Source: Odiellus spinosus (Eukaryota; Arthropoda; Arachnida; Opiliones; Phalangiidae). Taken from it: a stretch of 64,000 bases of DNA. The translations under genes were made by a program, and so were the position numbers. Below, piece by piece: positions 10,991 to 23,035 of the stretch. Each line of letters begins with the position of its first letter. Within the stretch, counting starts at the first letter, position 1. The notes beneath the pieces were generated by a model. The model saw nothing but the letters and a program-made list of their open reading frames with translations. It was not told where the DNA came from and searched no databases. The stretch is from the NCBI GenBank assembly GCA_963920705.1, contig OY987225.1, forward strand, positions 32,031,458 to 32,095,457, written 5' to 3'.

Positions 10991-11579
10991 AGGGAGAATG
11001 AACTGAAATATAATTGATTTTATTGCATTACTAGCCAAAAATATGGGACGTAAAATATTCAAGATTTTGAAGCTGTAAATTCGTGAAATTTTCCATATTT
11101 TTCTAGAACTTTTAAGCACTTTCCAGAATTTTTTAGACCTCTACAGACTTTATTGGAACCTTCTAGAACCAATTAAATTGATATATTGTTTCATTTGACT
11201 TGCATAAGTTGAATTGAACGAATAGAAATTTTACAGACCTTCCTAGAACTTTCAATCACTTTCCAGAATTTTTTAGACCTTCCAGAGTTTATTGGAACCT
11301 TCTAGAAGAAGTAAATGATTCATTTGACTTGCTTAAGTTGAATTTGATTCTTTAAGAATTACTCCCACACCTTTTGTTCATAATTTTTTATTTTTAATTA
11401 ATTAGAAGTTTATTAACAAGTATTTTTAATTATATTAAAGTTTTAAGTCTGAGAAAAACCTAAATTTAATTATAGCATCATCAGACCTGTTTATTTTAAT
11501 TTATATCCCTTCCAAGCTGATGATGACCATAATTTATAGATGTATTAATATTAATTATAATTTACCTTCCATTCTCCCT
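10991..11579. mobile_element. Probable MITE with an internal 140-bp duplication
   Basis: The left end AGGGAGAATGAACTGAAAT follows TTAA (10987-10990); the right end ACCTTCCATTCTCCCT is followed by TTCA, one mismatch from TTAA. Inside, a segment starting CTAGAACTTT with CACTTTCCAGAATTTTTTAG and TTATTGGAACCTTCTAGAA is present twice, about 140 bp apart (from 11103 and 11243). No coding capacity. Confidence 0.7.
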
Positions 11580-13560
11580 TTCACCGTAAAAGCTTTTGAA
11601 AGATTTGTTCCATTTCTTTAGCTTTCACTTCATTCGGATTTTCTTCTTGTACAGACTTGTCGCGATCCATATAGTCGCCCAATAATTTAGGAAAAAGTAG
11701 AAGAGGTTCGGCACTCGAAGTCAGTTTAAGATTTCAGCGGGTACGAACCTATTTCAGTATATATCTCTATTAGATGAATCTTAAAGATTAAAAAGGTCCC
11801 GTATCTTCGCTCTCGTTGAAATCTCGCGCCCAACAATATTCCCATTCGCTTAGCCGTCTCGCGCGGTTGACTTATTGGTATAGCGCGCGCGTGAAAAAAT
11901 AACGCGCTTTTCTGTTGGCGACATCCAAGTACAGTTTAACTTGAAAATCTTGCCAAATCACCGAGTTCTCGTTACGACACTCGCTAGTTTCGTGCCAAGT
12001 TAAATCGTCATTGACGCGAGGCCACACGTTTTTATACGCTTTTTAAACCCGAAGCGCGAACGCGCGCGGTTTTACGATCTATCCCAATTGGAATGTTCGC
12101 GGTTTAAAGGCGCGTTAACCTTATCGACGTTTATATCGACTCTATTGAATATCGTTAATGGGATATAAGCTATAAAGACAGCCACGAGCTTTTATCGGTT
12201 TAACCCCCCTTTTTTTCTTTAAACCGCTTACAAAACCGTAACAGTATCTTTACTATATGGGATACGAAATAGGGCATGTGCTTCGTCTGATCAAGAACTC
12301 ATTTGTGGACGTATGGAGCTAAGATATTCTAAACCAATCATCGCGCGGTTGATATTTATTCGCCAAATAAAATAGTAGAGTAAAGTAAGATGCTATTGGC
12401 GTAAAACTGGAAGGTTTTAAACGTCCGAGTGCGCGCTAGCAGACGAATTTTGGCTACAAAGTATGAAAGTAATGTACTAAAGGTAGATGATTCATTCTCC
12501 ATGCTCGTAAATGATGTCTTGGTCTGATATTTTGAATCTTTTGCGGAAGAAAACTATAACAGATTCGCAAACCAACGAATTTAAACCCCTAATATTCTTG
12601 AGAGATAGCTTTAACAAATTTGATCCTAAAAACGGCGTCTTTCATATTTATTGGCCACGCCTCTCCAAGACCAACTTAAATCGACGAAGAAGCTGATCCA
12701 AGTTGGTTGTGGTGATTCCTGACCAAAAAGAAAGTGATCCCATTTCTTCATCAAGATTATTAGTCTCATAGGGATTTTAATTTGTTAATTTTAACACGAA
12801 ATGATGAAAACTAGAGGTCATTGTTACACAAAGTCTTAGAAATTAATTAATATATATTATTTTACCAAGCCAATAAGAATGCAGATATCCAAAACTTACG
12901 CAAAAATTTAAATAAACATTATAATTAAATTCCTATTTAAATTTTTAACCAAAACTAATTAAATTCTAGCCCTGTTTAAGTTTTAAAGATGCCACAATAT
13001 TAGGGTTGAATATTATTCTACTATATGTATATCATATATAGTTTTTTTTTTCTCATGAGCAAATTGGGAGATTAGACTCCCTGGCGTCTGAATAAAGCTG
13101 TTGCAAGTTTTTTTTCTTTAGCTTATAAGAGTCTGGGATTATTATATTACTGAGAAGAAGAGTTTGTTCGAAATAGGGGTCGCTATGCCCATTTCGCAAA
13201 GTCTTTCTATCTTAAGCCGCGGCGAATTTGAAAGATGATTTGATTAAGAAAGCTCCTCTTCCGCGAAAAATGGTTAAAGCGAAAAACTAGAAAAAATTCG
13301 CAAAAATTAAGAAGAGAGATCTTGACTTCCTATCTACTTGGCCCTCCTTATTCGAGTCTTTTTCTACCTCTCATCTTCAGTAAAGGGAGAATAAGATATA
13401 TCTTTAACCTTATTTTAATTTATTCAAGTTCTAAATTGTCGTTATAAACTTAAATACCTTTTTTTTTTGTTAAATCCACTTGTTTTGAACATAGACCTAT
13501 GGTTTAAAGGAAACTAGTGTTCTAAATCTGTAATTTACCTTGGTAACTTACGCGGCTAAT
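11580..13560. other. Gene-free stretch with a CpG-rich patch and a lone MITE end
   Basis: No gene supported. Between about 11860 and 12130 CpG is dense (GCGCGCGCG at 11883-11891, CGCGCGCGG near 12060), which could mark a promoter or simply undepleted CpG. A lone AGGGAGAATAAG end sits at 13384 after TAAA with no matching right end found. A 61-codon frame at 12511-12696 has no known motif. Confidence 0.45.
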
Positions 13561-13860
13561 TACCAGGATAATGATAATTAAATTAACCAAAATAGTAATT
13601 TATATTTTTAAAATTTTTGATTTAAAAATGAACAAATTGCTAAAAGAGGTCAAAGTTTATTTCGTATTTGGCGTCGTAAAGGACATTTTAATGTCTGTGC
13701 CAATTGGCCCTATCAATGCAAAGTCAAATGGTCATGAAAATCATTTCATTGTATTGTGTTTTTTTAATTAAGAAATAATTTAGAAACGTTTGAAGGATTA
13801 ATTTCGCGTTTAAAATCACAGAAATTTAAATACAAATCACTTTGAAAGACCGTAATTTAC
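13561..13860 (+). repeat. Dispersed repeat family F, copy 1
   Basis: It shares GAACAAATTGCTAAAAGAGG, TCAAAGTTTA, GGCGTCGT and GGACATTTTAATGT with 52280-52620, in the same order and strand (first word has one mismatch there). A 66-codon frame at 13571-13771 lies inside; the homologous copy does not preserve that frame, so it is unlikely to be protein coding. Confidence 0.65.
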
Positions 13861-14349
13861 CAATTTTAAATAATTTCTTTTTAGAACCTCGACTAAGATT
13901 CTTTTGTTTTTCATTTCATCTTCTCTTTAAGTTAGACGATTTTTTTTTTAGTTTGTGTGTTAGAATAGAGGGCCTATATTTATATTTGGGGGTTGCGCGG
14001 AGCCTCGTGGATCAAATTGAATCATCCTCTGCCCTTTTTCCTACGCGTTAAGTAATTGGGCTTTACAAGGCGGAACATTTTTTGGGACGTTATTTGTTAT
14101 GGTGCTGGTGCTGAAAGGTTGAAAATTGCTCCGTTTATTCTCGGAGATAGTCGAGAAAATAACTTTCAATTTATTCCTGTTAATAAAAGATGAATTGTAT
14201 TTCGAAATAACGCGCGAAGAAAATAATTAGACTATATAAGATATTATATTGGAATAACAATAAGAAATTTAGAGTAATTTATATACTTTTGATATTACTA
14301 CTGTTACGTCATTTGAATGACTCAGGGAAAAAATGATGACAGTTTTACT
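13861..14349. other. Gene-free stretch
   Basis: No gene or repeat recognised. A 69-codon frame at 13842-14051 is not recognisable. Confidence 0.5.
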
Positions 14350-14353
14350 TTAA

Positions 14354-14605
14354 AGGGAGAATGCAACCTAACAAAAAATTATTTTTAATCCATTCCTTTT
14401 CGTTTAAATAACCCTAATCCAACAGTAAATGAAAATATTGCAAACGAATATTAAACTATAAATAAATTTAAAACTTACCATCAAAATAGGCTTAGCTGGA
14501 TTCATGGAAGTTCTTATACGGGGGGGTTAGGTGATCGGCATGAATCCAGCTAAGCCTATTTTCCAGGTAAATATTAAATTTATTTCTAGTTAAACATTTG
14601 TTTTT
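14354..14605. mobile_element. MITE of the AGGGAGAATG family, truncated on the right
   Basis: After TTAA (14350-14353) the element opens AGGGAGAATGCAACCTAAC and follows the family through TTTCGTTTAAATAACCC, AATCCAACAGTAAA, TAGGCTTAGCTGGATTCAT and the inverted GAATCCAGCTAAGCCTATT. Similarity stops near 14605 without the expected right terminus. The central stem is shorter than in sister copies. Confidence 0.82.
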
Positions 14606-15000
14606 AAATTTTTGGGATGATATACTTCTATTGGTATTTGAATGTACTTAAACCTATTTTAATCAGAAAAAAAAAAATTCAATTACTTTTTAGATATAAA
14701 ATGATACACCTACTCGTAAATTCGCAATTAGGATTATCAGAGAGAGCTCGCGCCCTTATACTTTTAACCAATCGCCTTCGATACATGATGGCATCAAGAA
14801 CCAACCATCCGTATATATTACTAGAGATAAATTCCATCTCAATCCCTATAGTTCTATATAGATTCCCTCCTATCCACCTTAAAAAAGAAGAGAAGGAAAT
14901 TTCTATTCCTGAGGCGATATTCCAATCAAGATCTCTCTTAGGATCATATATATAGATTGTAGGAACACCGAAGAAAGACCTTCTCCGCCCCCATTCTTCT
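14606..15000. other. Gene-free stretch with a 112-codon open frame
   Basis: One ATG-started plus frame covers 14617-14955 (112 codons). It begins in the break of the truncated MITE, is rich in Ile, Leu and Lys as AT-rich noise is, and has no domain I recognise. One frame of this length is expected by chance here. I do not call it a gene. Confidence 0.55.
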
Positions 15001-15004
15001 TTAA

Positions 15005-15611
15005 AGGGAGGGTGAAGTGATTTTTTAATCCATTCGCTTATTAAAACATTCGGAAAATGTCTAAGAAATTAAGGGAAAAATCTGAATAGATTCTGATAAC
15101 AAAAGGAGAACCTCTGACCAATCACAGGGTGACCACCTTTCCTATATTTCCTATTTTTTCCTATATTTTTCCCTCCTTCCTATTTTCTCCTATAATTTAA
15201 TGGCAATAATCTCCTATATTTCTACTCAAAATCTCTAATTAAGGGTAAAGTTCTAAATCATACTGTCAGCTGTGGCTGTATAAGATTATTTTAGCTTAAC
15301 TGTACATTTTACAGTTAAAATAGTCTGTAAAATTCCATACTATTTAAGCAATTGGATCATATTAATACCGTGTTTAAACCGGTGGCGAGAGTTGCGATGC
15401 AATAATAAACATGGTTCATACTTTTAATTAATTATTTTTCTATTTTATCATATATTTTACACTTATTTCTTCCTATTTTATCCTAAATTTTCCTATATTT
15501 CACAAAGAAATTTCCTATATAGGATTTTCAATACAATTCAAAGGCATTTGCCGAATTTTTTATTACTTATTTAATAAAAAACCTCACTTCATTTTCCTCT
15601 TCATCCTCCCT
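15005..15611. mobile_element. MITE with TTAA target site and a nested family-A repeat
   Basis: TTAA at 15001-15004 and 15612-15615 flank ends AGGGAGGGTGAAGTGA and, inverted, AGGGAGGATGAAGAGG. The interior from about 15126 to 15540 is occupied by a family-A repeat, leaving short MITE sequence on each side. The nesting gives an order of events: MITE first, family A later, unless A is a normal part of this subfamily. Confidence 0.85.
15126..15540. repeat. Dispersed repeat family A, copy 2
   Basis: It opens CAGGGTGACCACCTTTCC and TATATTTCCTATTTTTTCC like the copy at 3961. Runs of TCCTATTTTCTCCTATAATT follow, and it closes with CCTATATTTCACAAAGAAATTTCC and TATATAGGA near 15520. The two edges are partly complementary. 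Confidence 0.7.
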
Positions 15612-15615
15612 TTAA

Positions 15616-15800
15616 GAAATAATAGAGTCCTTACTCTTTTCATCCTGATAAAAAAAGAATTCATCCATGTATAGATAGGAATGATGGGATGCAATGTATC
15701 TTCTGAGACTGAATTCGCGCTAGAGGGATATAGAAAAAAATAAAATCAAGAAAATCTTATATAGTCCTGAATATAAAAACCAAAATGGAATCTATATAAC
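15616..15800. other. Spacer between repeats
   Basis: AT-rich, no feature recognised. Confidence 0.5.
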
Positions 15801-15981
15801 TACGTTCACACTTTAAATAAAATCGTTTTCAAACCATTTCGAATCCGTTCAAATCGACTCGTCGAGATACTAATTGGGTTTCTTGATCAATGATCTAAAA
15901 TTGGTTCCCCATAAATTTTATAATTTGAATTTTTCAAAACTATTTAAATTTAATTTCAAAGTCTCTAATGTGAACTCGGCT
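15801..15981 (+). mobile_element. Family C element (TACGTTCACACT ends), copy 1
   Basis: The left edge is TACGTTCACACTTTAAA and the right edge TCTCTAATGTGAACTCGGCTT: short inverted termini around a conserved body (TTTCAAACCATTTCGAA, TTTCTTGATCAATGATC, ATTTTATAATTTGAATTTT). Homologues lie at 19810-19990 (minus), 29355-29511 and 51193-51385. About 180 bp, without coding capacity, so probably a MITE. Confidence 0.75.
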
Positions 15982-18900
15982 TATGTATTCAAAATCAATC
16001 CGTGATTTCAAAACCCATGAAGCTTATCGATAAAAAGTCGGGTGTTTTCGACGCTCAGAATACATTAAACGGTATCTTTCGACTCTTTATTGTTTAAATC
16101 GGACAAGTTAAAGTCAGAAATAGCAAGAATTGACAATATTTAAAGGTTCGAACTATACTTTTGTTTCCTACTTCCGTATCCCTTTAAAATATCGTTTTCA
16201 TCAAAAATAACATGCCTAGAAACGTCAAGTTTTTAACGTTAACAATTTATGATTTATTTCTTTGACTTTATTAAAAATAAATTACATAATATAACTAGGC
16301 AGATGTTACAAATACTTTTTATTCACCCGTTTCTAATTTTGCTTGTAACAATCTTTAAAGGGATCTTGAACTATAATATAGAAATGGATATTTGAACAGA
16401 AATTTGAAGCTTTCTTTGAATGTTGTATACTTGAAATTTTGCTCGACACTCGAGTCTTTTTGAACTCCCTATAGTTCATTTCAGTGGCGAATTTGCTTTG
16501 GGTCGTAAAGTATAAGAATCAAATGTTTAACCTCGCTCCATTATTAATGTCAGTCCCTTCCTCCGTGACATATCCTCGTATATATCTACTCCAACTAGGA
16601 TGAACTATACATTCAGCCTCTAGCAATCCCCCATCTTTTTCCAGTTCCGGGCTAAGTAAACAGTTTTCTCCAACCTCTTCTCTTTTCCGTATATACTATC
16701 TTTCTTTTCTATACTTTTATTTCTTTTTACAAATGGAATCGAATTTGACAGCAAAGCGGAAGGGACCCTATAGGCCATTTGAGGACCGCGTATAGGGTAT
16801 AAAGGGAAACGGCAGTTCCTATCCTTTACCCGTATTTGTTTGAATAGGGAATAATAAGGTGTGCCGTACTCCAATATTGAACTCTTAATGCGTCCACGAT
16901 GATTTAGCGACGTAACTTAACAGTAAGCTCGATTCTCTTTCTCCAATTCGTCTCGAAGGAATTGTAACCTTCTAAACTTTGATACTGTGTTGGTGATCTA
17001 AGCTATGTAAACTCCGTTATCTCTAAGGAATTTTAATTCAGTGAACCTTGATATTACGTGAGTTAAATTATTACCTTAATTTTAAGTATAAATTTAAAGG
17101 TAAAGCATGGTTGATAGCGTTCGGGTCGCAACTTGAAAACGTCAAGAGTTTTGAAAATTGTTACAAATAGACATGAAATTTAAAATTGAACGAAAAAGTC
17201 AGGCTTAAGTCGTGGAAGAAACAGAATCTATAAATAATTTTCCTCTTCACCTTCCTTTTAATTTCTTAACCTTTCAAAGCTAAAGTTCATTTGAAATGAC
17301 ATCTCGTTTCAAGCTACGTTTCCAAACTTTATATCTAATGAAATAAATTTAATGCGGGTAAAGGCAGTGCAGCTTTGTTCCTATATTTATTAATTCAATG
17401 TGAAATGAACTATAGATTTTCCCTTTTACCATACTGAACCTTAGTTCAGATTCCATTCTTAACTTTAAATTCACTGTTAGTCAGTATAATGTTTTCCGCA
17501 CGTTTCGTTCGAAGCAATGGCGTATAAACTATGATAATAAATCAAATATTCTTATTAAACCTCAAGTTTCGATTGGATATATAAACCTTCAGATACGTTG
17601 AAAACTGAAGCCGATTCTATAATAAAACTATATTAGGAAAACGTGAATGGTGGATGGAGAATGTATTTATTCGGTAACCACGGTTACCGATCCCGCATCC
17701 CAATCTTCATCCCTAGCTCCTTTGGGTTTGAAAAGGGTTATGGACTTCAAAAAGCATACACTCAATGTTTTAAAATTATTTAAATTCCTCTTAAAGATAA
17801 TTTAATTCACGTAACTAAATTTATTTAACTTTAAACTCTCGTTAAACATCGCAAAATAATTAAATCTTTAAATCTTAAAATATTAAACCCAAATAAATAA
17901 AATCAAATTCAAACTCGCGCTTTTGCAATAAAATTTATCCCTTAAAAAGTTAAGCCTAAATCATCAATCCTAAATGAAATTGTGCCAATAGAAATTAGTT
18001 TTTAATTTGTATTTAGACTACTAATGAGGTTTTTAGTCCTAATTCTTTTTGAAATTGATAAATTTGATCTTACGCTGTTACAATTGAGGTAGAGGTCGCC
18101 TAATGACGTCATTAAAATAATATTTTCGCGCCTTACTTTTCTTAAAATATTTGAAAATGTCACTTTTCTTAAAAGCAGCCCCTAGCCCTTTACGCGGGAA
18201 GGTAGCTAAATAAGCGATAGAGATGAGTTTATTTCCTGGAGCTATACGCTCAGTTTCTAAAGGAGACGAAGCGTGTGAAAAGAACAGTCGGCTTGTTACT
18301 GATTTTGAATTAAAGGAATGCGACGTGTTAATCTTCCCTTTTTCCCAACGATTCTTTTGTCTTTCTTTCACTTTCACGCCTTTAAGAATTAGTTAACTTT
18401 GTTTCAACCAGCTATTTTCTTTGCATACGCTTGGATGAAGAAAGTGATGTGTTTTTTCCCAATTCTATCTGCTTTTACGTAATTGAAAAAATACCATTTC
18501 AACACTTAATTTAATTGAAAAATGAAAACCTTTATTATTTTTAATTAATATACATATAGGTTTCCAATTCAAATTAATTACTTTTACTAAATAGAAAGTT
18601 AGAATCAAGAACGCGTACGTTTACGTGTAGTTACCTTCTACAATGCATTAGTCACGTGACATAATCTTGCTTAAACCAAATAACCTAGTGAACTAACGTT
18701 AAATTGTGAGGCCCTATATTATAAGTTCGATTTCTCAAATTCTATTTTAATATAATACCCTGGAGATTGGCTTCTCTGTTTACACGGGTGCACGGCCGTT
18801 GAAACAGTTTCGCAGGCGCGAAGTGTAAAATATCTCAAATAACTAAAATAAAATTTTTAAAATTAATTTAATATATTCGAAGAATTCTAATTTCGAAGCC

Positions 18901-19720
18901 ATTACTTGGAGAATTGGAATCATTACAAATAGGCCTAATTTTTCTGGAAAATTAACAATTGCATTTTACGGGGATAGATTTTAAATATTATTTATTTCGT
19001 GTCAAAATTTAATCTCTAAATAAAAGCCGGTTCACTAAATATTCGAAGCGGTTAAATGAACTTTTCCGACTTTGTCCGAAATTTCCCGTCGCTTCGAGCC
19101 TATTTGTATCTCGCTGCTTCATTGGGTTTAATATAATGAAAATGTATAGGATAAGCGGGATAAGGATAGATTTTTCGTAGTAGGTATATCACCTAGGATG
19201 GTGAACAGTCCACCGATAGTTTGACGTTAATGTCCGGGGTTAAAACCGCGTGTAAAATCAATGCCGCGGACAAAATGTCTCTCGGGTTGAGTCCGTGACA
19301 AAGAATCCCAGCCGCGAAACTGTCATTTTCCGTCGAGAAGGCTTTTATTTCGAGTAACGCCGTACTTTTCTCTATATCCTGGCGCGCGAGCGATACCTCG
19401 TTTACTCGGGATGGATTGGACGCCGCCGCCTGTAAAAAGGAGAATTAAACTCGATAGCTTTTTTCCACGCTCTCTATCTTTTTCTTTCTTCTAGCTCTCC
19501 CATCTCATTTTCGTTTTCCCGCAATTTTTTTTTTTTACTCCCTCGCGCTGAACGGCGACGTTACTATACGCGTAGGCAGGCTAACTGTCTTTCGCGCGCT
19601 TTTGCCTCGAGACTTTTAGAAGTCTAGATGATGGACAGCCGCGCGTGCTCTCGCCGCCACAGAAGAAGATTTCTGCACGCGCTCCGTCGCCGACAGATAC
19701 ATCTCTCCGACAAAACCTAA
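15982..19720. other. Long gene-free stretch, CpG-rich at its right end
   Basis: Nearly 4 kb without a gene I can support. Minus frames of 84 (16620-16874) and 99 codons (18078-18377) have no recognisable domain. A lone AAAGGGATCTTGAACTA near 16357 resembles a MITE end. A perfect CRE palindrome TGACGTCA is at 18103-18110. From about 19210 to 19715 CpG density rises (GCGCGCGAGCG, GACGCCGCCGCC), which could be an unmethylated regulatory island or 5' region, but I see no TATA or frame. Confidence 0.45.
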
Positions 19721-20197
19721 AGGGAGACTGAACGGAAAACAAAATTCAATAGTTAGGCCTATTTGTATGATACAATCTCAGTTAAAACTTTGAATGGAAA
19801 TGTCAGTTAAGCCTTGTTCATACTAGAGACTTTGAAATCGTTATTAACCGTTCAGGAAAGGTCAAATTATAGAATTTCGGGGTCACCAGTGTATATCTTT
19901 GATGAAGAAACGCAATTAATATCTTAAATAGTCGATTTTATCCTTCAAAACTGCTTGAAAACGCTACAAGAAACGGTTTTAAAATCGGAATTTAAGATTC
20001 ACTTTAATTTTAAAGCCCAATTAATGGCATTTAAATCATTAAATACAGTTTAGTTTAATTAGAATTAGAGTTATCTATAAGACTTTTATTAATTTAAAAG
20101 TACTATTAATTACTTCATTTAAACAAATATTTATATTTTAGTTTTCAAACGTGAAGAATAACAGCGTTAAAAAATAATTTATCATTTCATACTCCCT
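19721..20197. mobile_element. Probable MITE with a nested family-C element
   Basis: The left end AGGGAGACTGAACGGAA follows CTAA (19717-19720); the right end inverts to AGGGAGTATGAAATG and is followed by TTAA (20198-20201). So the target site is TTAA with one change. A reversed family-C copy sits inside at 19810-19990. Confidence 0.75.
19810..19990 (-). mobile_element. Family C element, copy 2, reversed
   Basis: On the plus strand it starts AGCCTTGTTCATACTAGAGA, the inverse of the family's right terminus. Then follow AAAGGTCAAATTATAGAATTT and CTTTGATGAAGAAACGCAATT in reverse relative to 15801 and 51193. Confidence 0.75.
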
Positions 20198-20201
20198 TTA
20201 A

Positions 20202-20694
20202 ACGGTAAAAGCCGAGCGGTAGTTTATGCCCTGGTTGTACGCTCCCCCCTATTTCCAACATCATTTCTCTATCTCCCCTTAATTCGCCTTCTCTCCCATT
20301 TTAAAGTAAGCAAGGATGATCCCTCGAAAAAAACCTACTACCAAAATATACTTCCCCTTATTTTTTCAATGAATCTTTTTTTTTTAAACTTATCTTATAC
20401 ATGAGAGTATTTTTCATACCTTCATCCTCATTTAGAAGCTTCTGCAGTAGTCGGTTAGATTTATCTCTAAATATTTCGCGTCAAATGCGCCCAGACGTTA
20501 GAACAAAATTTTTCTATTGGTTATTTCCCTATGCCATTTGCCAAAAATATATTACGAACCCTCTAATGCCGGTATTAAGAGATTTTCGTGTCGTGATGAT
20601 ACTTATTTGGGAATTGAATGTTTGCATCAGACGCGCGTTTAATCGTGTTACTATTATAAGGTCTTTTGACTAATTTTGTTGATTTTTTTTGCTT
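20202..20694. other. Gene-free stretch
   Basis: A 90-codon plus frame at 20401-20673 starts with ATG but has no domain I recognise and is of chance length. No other feature. Confidence 0.5.
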
Positions 20695-21450
20695 TGCAAA
20701 AATAATTTAAGAAAATCTAGTTGGTTGGGTGAATGTTGGGGAAAGGTTTCTAGATTTTGTTTGCAAAAAAAATTTGAGCAAACCTAATAGTTGGATGGAT
20801 GAAAATTGAGGCAAAGTTTGCAAATTTCGTTTGCAAAAATAATTAGGGCAAACCTAATAGTTGAATGGATGAAAATTGGGGCAAAGTTTGTAGTTTTTCT
20901 TTGCAAAAATTATTTGGGCAAACCTAATAGTTGGATGGATCATGGATGGAAGTTGGTGCAAAGTTTGTAGATTTTGTTTGCAAAAATAATTAGGGCAAAC
21001 CTAATAATTGGATGGATGAAAATTGGGGCAAAGTTTGTAGTTTTTGTTTGCAAAAAGTGTTTGGGCAAACCTAATAGTTGGATGGATGGAAGTTGGTGCA
21101 AAGTTTGTAGATTTTGTTTGCAAAAATAATTAGGGCAAACCTAATAATTGGATGGATGAAAGTTGGAGCAAAGTTTATAGATTTAAATTGCAAAAATAAT
21201 TTGGGAAAACCTAATAGTTGGATGGATGAAAATTGTGGCAAGGTTTGTAGATTTAGATTGTAAAAATAAATTAGGCAAACCTAATAGTTGGATGGGTGAA
21301 AGTTGGACAAAGTTTGAAGATTTCTTTTACAATAATAATTTGGAATTTTTTTTAAATAAACGAAAGTTGGGGCAATTACAAAAAATATTTGGCCAAGCCT
21401 CAATTTAATGGCTGAAAGTTGGTGCAAGGCTCGGTGCCAAGTTTGCATAG
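20695..21450. repeat. 70-bp minisatellite, about 10 copies
   Basis: The anchor GCAAACCTAATAGTTGGATG recurs at 20778, 20848, 20918, 20995, 21065, 21135, 21205 and 21275, all 70 bp apart except one 77-bp step made by a local GGATGGATCAT insertion. Each unit also has GCAAAGTTTGTAGATTT and TTTGCAAAAATAATT. Copies decay at both ends. A 60-codon frame inside is incidental, since the unit is not a multiple of three. Confidence 0.93.
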
Positions 21451-22319
21451 ATTTCGATGCATTACCAATTTTTCATAAATTAAAATTAGTCTATTCAAAT
21501 CTTATCAACGTATTATTAAAATTAACCAAACCATCGACGAAAAATTTAAATATTTAAAGTTAATAATACTTTAGCCGATCTCACAAAATTGACGCTTTTT
21601 AAAATATAATTTATGAAGAAATTATAATGATTTATCATCTCCTTATGGCTTGCTTTATCTATAGTTGGGGAAATACTTTACACCCCTTCACTATCAATGC
21701 AACACAATTGTAAGATAAATTATTATAATTATTGTGATATAAACAAGAGTACAGGTATCAATTTTACAAGTTAAATAAATCGTATAATTTTAAAAAAATT
21801 AAATATAGATCAAAATCCACGGACGCGCAGGACCACCCAAACTCTCGGTTATAAAAATTCTAAAAAATAAAATAATATTTGAAGCGTAGAACTTCCGTTT
21901 TAAAACAAATTGTAGAACCTGAGTGCCTTTTGTTTATATTATATTACGTATAATGTATACCTAACGTAACAAAAAATAGAATAACCAGGATTCAAATGGG
22001 AAAGAAAAAAAAAAGTTGTATTTTAAACATTGAGAAGAGGATAGTCTAAATAAAGGCCATTGACTTCGTTTCAAAAATAAGGGTTCAAAAAACAAATTGA
22101 TTGGATCCGTGTGGTATTTTCTGTTCTCACTTTTAGTAAAGGCTTTAATGGAACCGACACGGGAAAGAGATGGAACAACTCATCTTTTAATAAGGTCATC
22201 AGTTAATATCGATATTAAAAAAAAAAAAAAAAAAAAATGATAATGAAATCCCCCCACTTCCCTCCTTAAATAAGACGATATCTCTAGAGGGGAAACTCGG
22301 CCGATATACAAAGACTATA
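21451..22319. other. Gene-free stretch with an A21 run
   Basis: AT-rich without a gene. A run of 21 A lies at 22217-22237, preceded by GATATCGATATT-like alternating sequence, which could be a retroposon tail on the plus strand, although I see no body for it. Confidence 0.5.
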
Positions 22320-22552
22320 ATAAAACAACGTTCGCACTTATCCCAATCGATTTTAATCGTTAAAATCAAATCGATATTTAAATCGCCAGGAATCGTTTTA
22401 ATAAGCCCCATTTGTTCGCCTATTATCTTCGAAAATCGATTTATTATAGTTTCATCTGTAGATTCTTGAAGCCGAATCGATTTGAAATTGGTTCTTGAAA
22501 CGGTTTGAATCGACTCTAAGGGGGGTCTTGTTTGAACGCGGCTTATTTGCAA
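22320..22552 (-). repeat. Dispersed repeat family B, copy 2, reversed
   Basis: Read on the minus strand it gives the family words: GGTTTCAAGAACCA, GAATCTACAGATGAAAC, ATAATAAATCGATTTTCG and CGATTCCTGGCGATTTAAA. The longest frame of the window, 118 codons on the minus strand (22199-22555), lies mostly here and continues into the A21 run as poly-Phe. It is therefore repeat plus homopolymer, not a gene. Confidence 0.75.
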
Positions 22553-22897
22553 CATATTTAGGCCATTATAATGTTAGATCATCATTATTATTATTATAGT
22601 ATTGAATAATTGGGTGAGAAATTTCGTGCGTGAAATATCGAACGGAATAATTAAAATGAGGAATGTAACGTTAATTATATGATGAAATATTTAAGCGCAT
22701 TAATATAAATAATATTAGTATAATAAAATAATAGTTATATGGTAATGGCCAGATTTTTATTACAATGTTTTATTGAGGAAGCAGGTATTGTTCGATATTT
22801 GATAAAGGAAAGTTAAAATTATCTAGGGTTTAAAATATTAATGACCATTCGAAATATTAAAACTTATAATTTATATAATTGATGTTAATACTTACTT
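22553..22897. other. Gene-free stretch
   Basis: AT-rich with short ATT runs near 22585-22600. No feature supported. Confidence 0.5.
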
Positions 22898-23035
22898 ATT
22901 TTAATTAATATTTAGTATTTAATTTTAATTAATATTTAGTATTTAATTTTAATGAATATTTAGTATTTAATTTTAATGAATATTTAGTATTTAATTTTAA
23001 TTAATGTTTAGTATTTCGTTTTAATTAATATTTAT
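22898..23035. repeat. 24-bp AT-only minisatellite, about 6 copies
   Basis: TTTTAATTAATATTTAGTAT is repeated at 24-bp spacing, with TTAATGAATATT variants in the middle copies. Confidence 0.88.

Noticed and set aside
14540..14580. Second acceptor-donor junction (TATTTTCCAG next to GTAAAT)
   Set aside because: It lies in a MITE arm; sister copies read TTTTGATGGTAAGT at this place, so it is a chance change in a repeat.
14617..14955. ATG-started 112-codon plus frame
   Set aside because: Length equals chance expectation for 64 kb of this composition; Ile/Leu/Lys-rich noise, no family resemblance, begins in a broken MITE.
22199..22555. Longest open frame (118 codons, minus strand)
   Set aside because: It lies mostly inside dispersed repeat B and runs into an A21 tract read as poly-Phe; no domain.
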